Positions 1 to 13,081 of a DNA stretch of 64,000 nt are shown here, piece by piece (the stretch's first letter is position 1; each line of letters opens with the position of its first letter). A program made the position numbers and the translations under genes. This stretch comes from Sipunculus nudus (taxonomy: Eukaryota > Annelida > Sipuncula > Golfingiida > Sipunculidae), in NCBI GenBank assembly GCA_026874595.1, contig CM049307.1:51831370-51895369 (forward strand), in the 5' to 3' direction. Below the pieces are notes generated by a model. It made no database searches. It had not been told where the DNA came from and was given only the letters and a program-made list of their open reading frames with translations.

Positions 1-85
1 GCGTCGCCATTATATGAGGAAGAACCCATCTGTGTAATTTAAATGTCGGTCGATCACCCTCAAGAATGTTATCAATTGCCCTTCA

Positions 86-135
<50 letters not shown>
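86..135. repeat. (TA)n(TG)n compound microsatellite
   Basis: An alternating TA tract runs directly into a TG tract. The flanks (1-85 and 136-980) show no exon, ORF or repeat that I recognise. Confidence 0.95.
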
Positions 136-136
<1 letters not shown>

Positions 137-984
137 TAAAGAGTTTGATGTGTCAATATTGAAGGATCCATATACGCAATTGGGTTTATTCTTGACAAAG
201 GTTTATCTGCATTCATTCTGATTTGACCTTTGCAATTCGGCACACGTTTTAGACCTATGTTCGGATCAACAGAGAGGCTTAATTAGACCTATAAATAAGA
301 CCGGTGAGATATCTTTCAACAAAACATGTTGACCTTATAACCTCAGAAACACTCCATCGCGAGACATGTTAACGGATGGCCGGATCAATAAGCCTTATAA
401 ACTCCTGTTGAAGTACATATGTATATTCATGGGTAATGGCATATGAATGTAAACAATGGACCAGAACATTCGGATACACAATAACGTTGCCCAAGAAAAC
501 TAAATTTGTACAAAAGATTTTATTGAAATGTTCATTTCAATTTATAGTGATGACGGTCCAACTGTGGTGGGTGCTATTGAACAAAATTTGCATTCATACA
601 TAAATACAAAACAATATGAGTGGCTAAACCCTAAGCAACATGGAATATTATTTACATGGTAAAAAAATGTTAAGGCTGGCTCATAAACCGAATTCATATC
701 ACATAATATGAACATATATGGGCGGCGGACAAATCCACCTGACAGGAAAACTGAAGTAAATGGAGTTACGAGTAAGGAACATTTATCTCTCAGGCTAAGA
801 CAGAATGGAATAATGAGGCCTAATAATTAGGTATAGTCCAGATGAGAGAAAATCCGTATTTTAATACACCATTTTAATACGTAAATGTATATCTGCAGAA
901 ATCCATTCCAGTTTCGGACAACGCGATAGGGCAGTGTCACACACTTCCTCTCAGTTTACATCCTAGTGTCAACCAGACCCGTTA

Positions 985-1240
985 ACTACTGTACCTGAGG
1001 ACCCTGGGTTGGTAATCGTCCCCACTGCTGGGTCATACCAGCGAGGAACCCCCGAAAGGTGCACACGTTTGTGAATGAAACACGGCCGTTGATCACAGCC
1101 TTCCCATTATGCCTGCAGAGCGCCCACCCATGGTGGGGGCCGACCGTGAAAATCTCACCGCCTCGACTGCGATTCGAACTCGAACCCACGATCTCCCGGC
1201 TTTGAGTCATGTGCTCTACCCCTGAGCCACAGAAGCCGGT
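985..1240 (-). mobile_element. tRNA-derived SINE-like element
   Basis: On the minus strand the head reads like a tRNA gene. An A box (TGGCTCAGGGGTAGAGC) lies near 1228-1212 and a B-box-like GGTTCGAGTTCG near 1193-1182, spaced as in a pol III promoter. It continues into a GC-richer body down to about 985. There is no paired acceptor stem, and the unit runs well past tRNA length, so it is better read as a SINE than a functional tRNA. A 138-aa open frame over this stretch is a by-product. Ends are approximate. Confidence 0.55.
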
Positions 1241-1515
1241 GTAATTTAATACACCTGGCAAAATATAATATAGAAAAATGGTGAGAGAGATTTGGTTTTG
1301 AGGCATTCTATACGTCATGCTCATAGTGATATCAGATATAACATACTTTGGCATTGTGGCATTTAAATGGGTGCGTTCTCGCCGTAAATATAAAAGTGTC
1401 AAGGCTTAAGGCCCATTATAAACCGAAGTGGCGTGACTTATACAGACACAGGACCTGTGGTTATCATTAGTGTGGCTCGGGTGACATTTTAATTAAACTT
1501 TTACGGTTCTTACAT

Positions 1516-1518
<3 letters not shown>

Positions 1519-1564
<46 letters not shown>

Positions 1565-1615
1565 GAAACTGTCTAAGAGACCAACCTCACCTTATAAATA
1601 AGGAAATACATAATG

Positions 1616-1660
<45 letters not shown>
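1519..1660. repeat. Two (TA)n microsatellites
   Basis: Two alternating TA tracts (about 1519-1561 and 1624-1660) are separated by about 60 bases of unique sequence. Confidence 0.95.
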
Positions 1661-1662
<2 letters not shown>

Positions 1663-1799
1663 TCTCTTGTTTTTATTAAGGTGTCCGAATACATATTCTA
1701 TGGAATGTGCCTCAGAATACTCCCTTTAGAGTGCTTATTTTACATTTGTTCCGCCATATACATGCATGTGTGGGGATACCTCTGACAACCTCCTAATTT

Positions 1800-2069
1800 A
1801 TTCCATTTTATTTATTATTATAATTATATAATATGCATAATCCGTATAACAGAAGTGGGGATATATGCGGGGAAAATCAGCGCCACCCAGGGGCCTTCCT
1901 CTTTCGTAATTGCAAGTTTTGCATGTATGCAACACGCCCCTCCCCCACCCCCTCCCACCCCACCCCTCACCCTCTCTCCTCTTCTTGACCTCGCAATGTG
2001 ACCCGGCCCGTTCCACAACTCCCCCCCCCCCCCACACACACACATTCCAAAATCCTGTATCCGCCCCTG
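1800..2069 (-). mobile_element. Possible hAT-like repeat fragment with C-rich tract
   Basis: The right end, read on the minus strand, begins CAGGGGCGGATACAGG. This resembles the ends of hAT-type non-autonomous elements (compare CAGGGGCGTCAAT at 12720). Inside is a C-rich tract (1937-2032) ending in a CACA run. I found no matching left end and no target duplication, so the left boundary is a guess. The short ORFs here (glycine- or proline-rich) are produced by the homopolymer tract. Confidence 0.3.
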
Positions 2070-2722
2070 TTCTCAATATCTCTATTTTGGCGGAGAGACA
2101 AAGAGTTTGTTATTTTGGAAGTATAAAGCCATACGTTAAAAATATACACATAAACCTACATCGAATCAACAGTCCTTCTTAAGCTAGCTGAGAGGAAGTA
2201 TTTAAAAAAAAATATGTAAAGAGTGTATGTTTTCAACATTTGAGCCTTTCGTACCCATGCACTGTTATACAAGCATGTGACAAATGATTAAACATGTTAT
2301 CTTAAAACCATCAGTAGTATATTTTCGTTTTGTGAGACGAATTAAAAAATGCGAAGAGTTTCCATGTCCTGCCATGTCTTAATAAACCCTGTTATTTTAA
2401 CCAGACGGTGTTGTTTCTTGAATGAAGCTGAGACGGAGGGTTTAATTTCTATAGGGCGTAAGGATATTTTTCCTTATCAAATTTTAGTTTATTCTATAAA
2501 CGGCATTCAATTCTGGTAATGAATAACCTGAGTGATCCTGGCAAGAAGAATTTTGTACCATATTACATAAGTAAAATTTTGAATATTTGCAACAGATAAA
2601 CAAAAATAATAATTTTGTTATGTAGCAAGAAAACTAATAATAATATTACATATAGTTTCAGTATCCGTTTATATGACTAAAATATTATGGGTGATAATTA
2701 TTTTATATATTGCATGGTTTTA

Positions 2723-2729
<7 letters not shown>

Positions 2730-2782
<53 letters not shown>
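2730..2782. repeat. (TA)n microsatellite
   Basis: Uninterrupted alternating TA. The surrounding sequence 2083-3239 contains nothing else I can identify. Confidence 0.95.
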
Positions 2783-2788
<6 letters not shown>

Positions 2789-3239
2789 TATAATATTTCC
2801 CGTATTCAATATTTTGACCTAGCTACATATGTGACCTTTAAACGATCCTATGATGCACGTACGATGATCGCAATATTAAATTAAGCGAAAATTATATATA
2901 TGTATATTTGTGTTTGTGACTGCATCCTGTGCCTCCGCAACAGACCCCGTGGACCCTATAATATTTTAGCGTCTGGAAACCTATAATATTATAGGGATTA
3001 GGATCGCCTAGCGCCCTCCTATTAGCCCTCCTCCTATGGCATTATCACTGCAGTGAAGGGCATTAGATGCTCTTGATAACTGCAGCTGATATACCTACGC
3101 TTAATTAGCTACCACATGATGCGACCTGCTGCAGCAAGAGCGTTCTGCTGATGAAAGTGACCGTTGTCATATCACGCGCACTCAACCGTTCTTCATAGCG
3201 GCCGCGCAATGCTCTAATAGACTAGCGGCCAACCTCCCA

Positions 3240-4625
3240 AAAGAGGCTTAGAAATAGGTGTAACCCCAACCGGAGGTATAACAAAACACGACCTACATCT
3301 TAATAGAGGTAGTAGTAATTAATCTCCTCATTCTTAAAAAATAGGTCGTGGCTTCAGAAAATTGTTCTTTGGCATATTTATTGTCCCGTTTCCATGGGAA
3401 CCTTTCAAATTTTAGATAAAGTAATTAATTTCACTTGTTTGTTAATATCTTGATTAATATTAACGATAGGCACTTGCAGTCTTCACAAAAATGTAGTATT
3501 TCCTTTACAGATTTGGAAAACAGAAATATATTATAAAAAAATGTAAAATTTGCATATTTAATATGTTAATTAGATGCTAATTTTATTGTAAAATTGGCAA
3601 TATATGCACCTATATTTTCTCTAGATTTGCAAATGTGTTAAAAGGAGCCACAAAATGTGATCAGATAAAAAAGACCAGCTACTGAGTAATAAATTAATAT
3701 CAAATATGCCAGGGTTAATGGAGTATATTGTTATGAAACAGCCAGAAACAGACACAAATTTATGCAAATTAGGGTAAGTCTGTGTGAAGAGAAATGTTAG
3801 TGCATACAAACAAGACTTTAAGTACTCTGGTTTCTGTGCATGCTTTGTAGTGTATTCAATTATGTCTAAAAGTTGTCTCCTGTGGAATTTTCATGTAGAT
3901 TTTTGCAAACATACTTTATCATGACTTTGGATCATAATATAACTTAAATCGATGTTTGCATTTTTCTTCCGCAATCTTGGATAAATGTAGGCCATGTTAA
4001 AAACCAGGGTTATATATCATTCAAAAACAGTTATTTTAGACAAGGTTAAGGCAAACAATTTGATAATCCTCAACCGAAAACTGTTCTTGGTTGATTCTAG
4101 GGTAATTTTTTTTCTGTATTATCAATATCTGTTATGAAAAATGTTGTACTGTTCATATATTTTAGATAATTTGCATAAATTTGCATATTTGAATGAATAA
4201 GTAGAATTGATTGAACACCAAAAAACTTGATTATTTGGCTTATTATAGAAAGAATAATATTTCGGGTTAAAATATTCAAATTTGATAATATTTAACTATG
4301 TCTATATAAATCTTATATTTTAATTAATAAAATACAGATAAATTATGCAAATTAGACGAGATTATCGAGATTAGAGTAGGGTCTTGTCATAAGGACATCA
4401 TGACTTAATAAGTTATTCATTAGCGGTAATGTTTTCGTTTCAATTTTAAAACTAATTTACATAATTGTGTCTTTTTATTAAGTAACTACAATTACAAATA
4501 CAATTAAATGATAATTCCAATAGGAATAGTAATGCTGATTTGACTTTTTAATTGAATGTCATTTAGAAGCATATACTATTGCTTTTGTGATTAAATGGTT
4601 TGTCTACTTACTTGGGTAATTGGTC
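3240..4625 (+). repeat. Left arm of a large inverted repeat (AT-rich element copy 1)
   Basis: This arm matches the reverse complement of 7255-8880 at many separate points. Examples: the TATAACAAAACACGACC block near 3280 against 8840-8770; the CCAGGGTTATATAT block near 4002 against 7930; TTGATTCTAGGGTAATTTTT near 4091 against 7845; TTTGCATAAATTTGCATATT near 4170 against 7760; ACTTACTTGGGTAATTGG near 4607 against 7275. Paired coordinates sum to 11870-12115, as expected for two diverged opposite-facing copies. No coding capacity is seen. Confidence 0.75.
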
Positions 4626-5084
4626 CCCCCTGTAGCTGAATAATAACTAATAACTAATAATAACTGATTGGTCTTCCCCTTCCAAAGAGTAAAAACAATT
4701 ATCATGTAATAATTATATAATTCAATTGCATATGTAATGAGCCATGGATCGAATCATGAGTTTCGTGGAGGTTATGATACGTATTATATAATACCTCACT
4801 CTTTGGTTATCTATGCTAAGGTAGCAAGGTGCCGCGTTTTAATTGGTCTTACCATCCAGTCGACCACTGAATATATCATAAGCTGATGTTCGTCCATCGC
4901 TTTGCGAAGATGACTATGATTAGCAAGCTTTTGTAGTTGATCTAACTTTGTGTCGGACACGACTTGTCAGGCCGATCCGGGCACGGAAGAACTTCCCACA
5001 TGTTGGATACTTATGATTGGTGGTTGCCGTTGAGGTAGTTGCCATCCTAGCCTTGCGGACCTCACGTTTTCTCCTTGACTCCGC

Positions 5085-6245
5085 TAGTCGTGCTACTCAT
5101 CGTCTACTGCACCTAAGTGTGCAGCTGCATGCCATGCTTTTCGATCCTGCGCTAGACTTTCCAATGTATCTGTATTAATGGATAGTTTTTTTTTTTTCAG
5201 TGATGCTTTCAGACTCTCCTTGTAGCGTCTCCGCTGACCTCCTATGGACCTTTTACCTGACACAATAGTTCCCCATACAAAAGTTGTTTTGGGAGTCTTG
5301 TATCTGGCATGCGGCAAACGTGACCTGCCCATTGGACCTAGGATAGATGCAAGATGATGCATGGACCATGGGAGGTCGGCACATGTTAGGACCTCAGTAT
5401 CGGGAACTTTGTCTTGCTATCTATTATTCATCAGTCGACGAAGGCAGGTCAGGTGAAAGTGGTTCGATTATTTGGCATTTTTTGCATAGATATTTCATTT
5501 TTCGCGGCCATACAGCAGGGTAGTGATGACTACAGCCTTTTAGGCCTGGATCTTGGTTTCAATGTGGATATTCTGATGTGCTCCCCCGATACGTGATTAC
5601 GATACGAAGGTACGTTATATTGCTTTCTTTGTGCTGGTTGGTGCATCATTTCTGTCTTCTTTATGCTCATGGTAAGCCCAAAGTTGTCGCATGCACGAAA
5701 AAAAACTGGTTCATTTTGTGCTGCATGTCTGATTCTGAAGATGCATTCAAGGCGCAATCGTCAGTAAAGAGCAGGTCACGGAGAATGGCTGTCCTGACTT
5801 TCGTGACAGCAGAGAGTCTTCTGCGATTGAGGAGCTTCCCATCTGTGCGGTATCTAACACCGACTCAAAGATCATCCTTGTTAAAAGCGGCCATTAGAAA
5901 TGCAGCAACATCATGCCAAACCGTTTTGGAGCCATAGAACGCAGGATTGTTTTACGCCGTTGCCTACTGGGAAGTCTGAAGCTTTGAGAGCATCATCATA
6001 GAATGTTTTAGAGCCATGCATATCCGCGTATCTCTGGATCTCTAGTGTTTTGTCTCTTAGCCAGGTATCTTGCATGCTGCGTAGTTTAGTCTGGACCAAT
6101 CGGCGGATGTTCGTGAAGGCCGCTTTCTTTGAGACTGAGGTGGGGTCCTGTTGGTACACAAGGTGAAGCCTGTGTTTTTCTGTGAGGAGCCCTTGTATCT
6201 TGTTATCGTTCTCATCAAACCTTGTGCCTCACAGTTGTTGGTCCA
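5085..6245 (-). pseudogene. Decayed non-LTR retrotransposon (LINE) reverse transcriptase
   Basis: Minus-strand fragments of a LINE ORF2 lie in collinear order. From 6245 to 5911 comes the linker before the RT domain, with a DENDNKIQGLLTEKHR-like start followed by DPTSVSKKAAFTNIRRLVQ. Around 5795-5740 a fragment reads LLFTDDCALNAS, where TDD (5757-5765) stands at the YADD catalytic box. 5757-5530 continues with an ACDNFGLTMSIKKTE block typical of RT. 5362-5093 holds the C-terminal block with GGQRRRYKESLKASL and LAQDRKAWH. The pieces are in different frames with stops, so it is dead. The family resembles the endonuclease-RT LINEs common in invertebrates; the clade (RTE- or Jockey-like) is not settled. 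Confidence 0.8.
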
Positions 6246-6639
6246 AGGACATCCAGTGAGGTGGATTAGACTAGATCTCTAACCGCTGCCCAGTCATCCT
6301 GAAATTTTGCATGAGTATAGATCTTACATAGCTCTACAGCTTAACAACCAGTTTAGCATGGTGTCAATCTGTTCTTTTGCCTTGGGTAAAAATCACTCAT
6401 ATCTCAGCGGTGGTATCACTTATCCACCTGAAATTTTGCCTACGTTTACATCTTGGATCGCTTTCTCTTTCAATTAACAGGTGGCGCCACCTATAATCAT
6501 GTTTTAGTGGACACATCCATGCTAGTATGCAACACATCTCAATCTATTTCTCCTTGCCACTCAATTCATGCCTCCCTTCACCCATCCCACTCTGATTTCG
6601 GCGGATACACGTAGTCGCTTGTCGACTACCCGTATTCTA

Positions 6640-6865
6640 GTTAATTTATAAAAATATTCCCCTAATTTGGTGTATCAAGTTAATTTATTTATAAAGTACT
6701 TGTCAAATCTTGGCCTCGCACACGTTGGCATCAATAATAAATAGATGTATTATTTTGCACCTGTAATAATATTCGCTCTGATTGGTGCATCAAATTTATC
6801 TATAAATACATGCTAAACCTTGCCAACTCACATCTTGGCATCAATAACGATTTATTATTTTGCAC
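6640..6865. repeat. Two-copy tandem repeat, ~115 bp unit
   Basis: The sequence around TTGGTGTATCAA (6665) to TATTATTTTGCACC (about 6760) recurs about 115 bp later, as TTGGTGCATCAA (6780) to TTATTATTTTGCACC (6864). Both copies include CTTGGCATCAATAA-type cores, with moderate divergence. Confidence 0.7.
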
Positions 6866-6949
6866 CAAACGCCCCACAACTGATCATGATTTGACCGGCG
6901 GCTGCATGTGCAAATAAGTAAATTATTTATTAACTAGACAACTTAATTG

Positions 6950-7590
6950 GTAGCAGACAAACCATTTAATCACACTGAATAAATTCTCTCAAATAACATC
7001 ATTTCTTTTTAATTTTCCAATAAGTATCGCTATCGAAATTCGGTACATATATTTATATATGCAAACTAGTTAATAAATAAGAGAGATATGTAAATTATTT
7101 TAAAAATGAATCACAACACATATTATGGCTGACAAGTGAAATAATAAACAACTATTGAAATAGCCGTAAATTGAAATAAGTAGGAACTGTTTAAGTTATG
7201 ATGTTCTCATTTCCTCAATACTTTACAAATTAGCTTATATTTTATTCACTGGTCAACAAGAGGGAATGACAAATTACCTAAGTAAGCAAATATTTAATCC
7301 ATTAAATATATGTTTCTAAATTACATTCAATTTAAAAACAATACAATCAGTGTCGCTATTCCCATCGGAAAAATACATGCGTGTTCATATATACGAAACT
7401 AAGTTAATAAGTGACACAAATATGTATGTTAGCTTTAAAATTAAAAACAATGATTACATTTTTTACAATCAATAAGTGGACATATGACCGCTAATAAGTG
7501 AATTATTAAGCAACTATTTAACTTATGATGATCTCATGAAAAGACCACTTCCTACTACAATTTTTCCAATTTGCATAATTTATCTGCATT
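6950..7590. repeat. Two-copy tandem repeat, ~325 bp unit
   Basis: Paired landmarks are spaced about 324 bp apart: AAGTATCGCTATCGAAATTC (7022) and CAGTGTCGCTATTCCCATC (7347); TTTAAGTTATGATGTTCTCA (7191) and TTTAACTTATGATGATCTCA (7516). The second copy lies inside the right arm of the large inverted repeat. Confidence 0.65.
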
Positions 7591-8880
7591 TTATTATTCG
7601 AAAAATATGATTTTATTCAGACATACGTTATATCTTATCATATTTGTATAGTTTGTACTTGAAATACCTTATTTTTCTTCCATAAAAAGCCAAATAATCA
7701 ATATATCTATATTTATTGTATAATTAATTCCACCAATTATGTCAAATATGCAAATTTATGCATATTATCGAATTTAATACGTAAACTACAACAATTGTAT
7801 TGCAGAATTTAATTCTACAGGAAAAATTACCCTAGAATCAATCAAGAAAAATTATCTGTGAAGGATTATGAAATTGTATTTGCCTTTCCGTGTCTGAAAT
7901 GTCGGTTTTTGAGTGATATAAAACCCTGGATTTAATATGGCCGCCATTTTTTTATGATAGCGGAAGAAAAAATGCAAACATCGATTTTTATTTATAGTCA
8001 CATTAGGATCCAAAGTTATGAAAAAAATATGATTGCAAAAATTTATATGTGAATTCTAGAGAATGGCACAAGCGTATACACAATTCGACATGAGTGTGCA
8101 AATGATAGGTTGGATCTGGAATCCTAGCAACAACAGTGATGAACGAATGGTTTTACACACGCTGCTCCGAGTAATCGCTATCCTTATAAAATCTTTATGT
8201 CCCCATAAGCTTCAGAATATAAATAACATTATCTATCCAATATAGTCTATTATTTACGCATAAAATAGCTTTCCTGATGAATATCATTAAAGCACTCATC
8301 CGTAACAGATACAGTTGCAGGTTATTTATTAACTGCAAGAACAGTTCCAGTGATGACTATATGTACAAATTTAATATTATGGTAACTCTATATGCATAAA
8401 CATTTGCATGTATATACAGGCTATATAACTGAGCTGAAGTTATAAATTATGAAGAATTTATGTTCCCTGTCCCAAAAGGAAAATTTAAGCAAAGAACGAT
8501 TAACATTTTGTATGACATTTTATTTAAGATGACAAAAAAATGCACATTTTAAATTGAAAATTTGCATATATTTACATATATTACCATAAATTAAACAAAT
8601 AAGGAATACATAATGTACAATATAAAAATCACCATGTTATTTCCCGCATTTTGGTGCTGGTTGCATTTTTCTATGTGTAAAAAATACAGAGTTATGGCAA
8701 TTTTTTTAAAAATCATTCTGACCTTGTAAATTAGAATGGTTACCATGGAAACATGGCTGTAAATGTAGGACAAAACACGACCTTGAGACCACGGCCTATT
8801 TTTTTTCTGGAAGTATAGGAGTTCATTACTAATAAAAATAGGCTGTGTTTTGTTATACCTTGGGTTGGGGTTTGACCTCA
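7255..8880 (-). repeat. Right arm of the large inverted repeat (element copy 2)
   Basis: This is the reverse-complement partner of 3240-4625. It includes a local foldback at 8771-8862 in which AACAAAACACGACC-like sequence pairs with GGCTGTGTTTTGTT. A 60-aa ORF at 8063-8245 and a 96-aa minus ORF at 8591-8881 lie inside the repeat and look fortuitous. From 8881 to 9910 I see no recognisable feature. Confidence 0.75.
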
Positions 8881-9910
8881 TGAAACCCCTCTCTGCCGCA
8901 GGTCTATAATGAGCTGCAGTAATCAGATACGATTAGCTCGTGCGCGTCAATGCATTTCCGTGTGGCAGCGATTTCGAAAACAACCAGGCAGACGAATTTG
9001 GTCTGCTTTATATGAAGGTGTTTTAAGCTACCAGTTGTGACCTTTTAATTGCCTGCGATGGTACCAGTTAGGTTTCTCACACTAAACCCTACCCGTTGTT
9101 GTTACACCTGCTTTTGTTTCAGCAACAACATGATACCACCGCACACATCAACCCTTGCAGGGCTCTGCCGAAATTAGTTGTGGATTAAATGTTGGTCTGA
9201 AATGTTGGCAGGAACCTTGAACCTGTATGATATGTTGTTAACGGTCGCAGAACAACCTCGCCATGACAATGCCCGTCTAAAAAAAAATAGGTTATTAGCC
9301 ATACGATTAGATAAAGAGATGAAGCGAATAATTTCTCCTTTCCCTTTCATGATATATATCCTACACGCAACGGACCATAATTGGAACGACTTGACTATCA
9401 CTACCTTATGAACAACTGCACAAACTACATAGATAGGGTTTTTTTTCATATTGTTGGCGGAAACGTAGTTCCGAAGATTTGCAGCTCATCAAATAATGTC
9501 TACAGCACATATTTGGACCAGCGAAAACTATATAATGTATTGCTTTGTTTACACAAGCAATGTAGCTTGACACGTCAAATGTCAAGTTATGTCTAGCTTT
9601 ATTCAGGTCGACGACATGTTGCTTTACTTCCCTCTTGGTCGGTATCACACATATTAGCTTAGGCGCCGGCCGGGGTAAGCCGGGTCGGGCTTCTGTCGGC
9701 GGGCACAGGGCTAACATTGGCAACCTACCGATCTTACGTAAGATCTTAATGATAGTAAAAAAAAACAGCTACCAGCAATAAAACTTTTGTTAATTAGTTA
9801 TAACACATAGTTATAACGCAAAGATAAAGCTTACATATTCCGATACCGCCGTGACCTGCCCCATGTCCGTAAATTTACCCGACACTCAAATTTGTCTAGC
9901 TATGCATTTA

Positions 9911-10082
9911 CAGTAAAACCTGAGAGTTAAGACCACCTGATGTGCCACACCAAAAGCGGTCTTAAGTCACAGGTGGTCTTAAGTCTCAGGTGGTCTAAGT
10001 CTCACCATGATGCGAACAAATAATATCAAGGCATATATGTCTACGTAAACATTTATTTATTTATTATAAAAAAACATACTGG

Positions 10083-10140
<58 letters not shown>

Positions 10141-11394
10141 GTATATGTATATATTATAGATAATCAAGTTATTCACAACAATATTTACAAGTAAACAACA
10201 ATATTTACTTAAAACAATTTATCAATTTTGCTCTGCTAAACAAGGGAATCTTATTAATAATTATCAAAGAAAGCTGGTCCTTTTATAACTTTATTAAACA
10301 AGCCTTTATCAAAAGCTTTGAATAGCCTGTTTGTTATATTGCACAAACACAAACCGCTAATTAATGATGTACCATGAGTACACACTGAGTCACTTTGTTG
10401 ATCACTGACTTGTGCTCAACGTAATTAGAAGCAGACCCCATTAAAATCTCAATAAACTTCAAAGCATTTATGGGATCGATCATTTGATTACAGGTGACTG
10501 CTCACGTTATCAAACAGTCTCTCTATATTGGTACTATGGTAATTGGCATTGAGTCCTATTTGTCTTATTGATGAACATTCTATTGATGTTATCGAAGCCG
10601 GTCGTCAGTTTGTCGTCGTCACGAACTGACTTGTTGTCAAATCAAAATGTGTGTGATAAGCAATGACAGTTGATCGCTAACGTTATGACAAACTTATTTT
10701 CATGGCTCACTTTTTTTTTCAAAATTTAATCCGCGCTAATGTTATTTAAACATCGCTAAGACTAGTTATGAACTCCGGTCAACGACCGCAGCGTAGTGAA
10801 TGCGACCGCGGTGTCAGAAATACAACGGTAGTTCTATTCTATGAATATTAATGAGGGATTTCCCCTAGAGCACGTGATCCTCACCGTAAAGATGTTTTAG
10901 ACAATCGTTAAACAAATACGATGTGTTCAAAGATAGGCTGTGCTAAAAAAAAAAATGGTACACAGGCATCAGAATTAAAGGATTGCGTCGTTTACATGTT
11001 CCCTCGCAATATTCGCGGAACTTTCATTTTTGGAGAAAGATTAAAACCACGCTAGCCCTGGGCCATTGACACCTGGAGGGGTATTGTGAATTAATGTCCA
11101 ATTTACCGCGGGGAAAGTAGGTCACCATTGCCACCTGCACATTCAAGAGACGGTCAATGGCACGGTCGTTTTAGTCTTAACTAAGGACGCCAGGTGCCAC
11201 TACCGCTACACCAGGCGGTCGCTTAACGGAGGTAAAGACCAGCGACTGGCCACATCTGAGCGGTCGGTGGTCGCGTACCACAAACGGTCGCTCAACACAG
11301 GGGCATTAAAGAGTGATTAAGCTCGGTGCATTAATGTTTCGGTCGTAAGTCACAGACGGTCGCTGGCGGCAGTGGTCGCTTGGTTCAGGTTTCA

Positions 11395-11397
<3 letters not shown>
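9911..11397. mobile_element. Non-autonomous pogo/Tigger-like DNA transposon
   Basis: The left end reads TA-CAGTAAAACCTGA and the right end, reverse complemented, TA-CAGTGAAACCTGA. The element therefore has CAGTRAAACC terminal inverted repeats flanked by a TA target duplication, as in IS630/Tc1/pogo-type elements. Both ends then carry subterminal GGTCTTAAGTC / GGTCGCTTA-type repeats (9945-10005 and 11140-11390). No transposase ORF is present, so it is non-autonomous or gutted. A (TA)n tract (10084-10133) lies inside. Superfamily is inferred from ends and TSD only. Confidence 0.6.
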
Positions 11398-11441
<44 letters not shown>

Positions 11442-11650
11442 CTGCCGAATCCATGGCCTTCTGATTGCCAGTCATCTACTTTATTCACTGTTCTCCCACA
11501 CCTTTTTGTATCTGCACATTATTAAAGTAACCAGCAAAGCGAGGTCAGACGAGAGAGTGACGACAGAGTGCTATCAACTTCTGGTGTCGGCACAGCCACT
11601 TTGCAAGGAGCTAGGAGAACTGGTGACCTTTACAGTAACATGTTTTATAG
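11398..11650. repeat. (TA)n tract followed by dispersed repeat copy
   Basis: 11398-11438 is an uninterrupted TA tract abutting the right end of the preceding transposon. 11440-11650 is a diverged copy of the family also found at 22025-22230 and 35780-35880. Shared landmarks are CACNTTNATA...AACCAGC and a later GTGTCGnCACA...CTTTGCA-like block. The 142-aa ORF over it translates the TA tract and the repeat and is not a gene. Confidence 0.5.
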
Positions 11651-12019
11651 GCATTGGCAGACCCTCTCCTGTCTTCATAGCCTTGATTATTCCCTCTCCA
11701 TTATTTAGGTACACGTGTGTTTGCATAGAATGCGGCTTAGCTATATCGTGGTGCATTCTCGGTTTTCAGACGGGTTCGATACGCTCTGATTTGAAATGCA
11801 GCCAATGATAAGACACCGAGAACACTTGACCTATGTACCAAATTTTTTGTAGATAAAAAGCCTATATTAAAATATATAAGCACTGTACACGTATCATTTC
11901 CTCGTCAGTGCTATATGCTGCGGGGTGCGAGATATAACATGTGGATAGTAAAATAAGTATATGTGACAAAGGGTTCATTAAAGGTAAGTGATCAAGCACA
12001 TATATATCAAATGCAAGAG

Positions 12020-12023
<4 letters not shown>

Positions 12024-12070
<47 letters not shown>
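12024..12070. repeat. (CT)n microsatellite
   Basis: Pure CT dinucleotide tract. 11651-12023 and 12071-12240 contain nothing identifiable. Confidence 0.95.
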
Positions 12071-12073
<3 letters not shown>

Positions 12074-12234
12074 GCAGTAGTTAACGTAACATAAAATAGG
12101 TTAAGCGTTTGACGAACTGTCGGCCTTCGTTGTTTACAAGATGGAATCTAATTATATAATCTTTGATAAGCGCGGATCATAGAGGGAAACATTGGAAAAT
12201 AATGTGACAGCAAACATACCGCTGCAGCTAAGGT

Positions 12235-12240
<6 letters not shown>

Positions 12241-12280
<40 letters not shown>
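12241..12280. repeat. (TA)n microsatellite
   Basis: Alternating TA tract. 12281-12719 has no recognisable feature. Confidence 0.9.
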
Positions 12281-12282
<2 letters not shown>

Positions 12283-12719
12283 TTATTACATATATATTGT
12301 AACGAAACCACACTTGTTGGACAGTTCCTGTAGAAAAATATATTTGATTAAGTTAGCTCAATATTTATCAATGTGGAGTATAAGTTTGAAATATTCACAC
12401 ATGAGTAATTATAGGCTTATTTGCAGTATCACGATGTGCAAGCGGTAGCTGGATAACTGCATGGTGACAAGTGTTATTATTAAGATAAAATAAAAAGATT
12501 AGATAAGATATCATTTATTTGCCTTCAGTTCATGGGATTTGTTGATGAATTGCAATTAGTTACATAAAATAAATAAATAAATAAAAAGAAATACATAAAA
12601 TATTTCAGCATTTATTTGACCTTTCTTTAAAAAATAAGCATGTAACAATAAGCTGCAGATAAAAACATAATTCCAATCATTGAATAATTACAGGGTTGTG
12701 AGTTAAACAGGTTTATACT

Positions 12720-13043
12720 CAGGGGCGTCAATATGGGGGGATGGGGGGTATATATACCCCCCACTTTTTGGCAAGGGGGGATGGCCAATGTTATCATCCC
12801 CCCCACTTTTCAGAGAATAATGTATAATATTGCAAATGAAATATATTAATAAATAGAATTGAAGACTTTTCGTCCATTTACTAAGGAAATGTTATATCTA
12901 AACCTTGCTTTGAATTACAAAATAACTTATTTTCTAATTACAATATTATAAATATTTGAAATATGATTAAATATATATATATAATTATATATAATATAAA
13001 TAGATACATATATATAGATATCATATATATATATATTTATATA

Positions 13044-13081
<38 letters not shown>

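Noticed and set aside
1180-1240. Functional tRNA gene
   Set aside because: A and B boxes are present but no paired acceptor stem, and the repeat body continues far past tRNA length.
986-1402. 138-codon minus-strand ORF
   Set aside because: It covers a tRNA-derived SINE and has no protein domain; the open frame is fortuitous.
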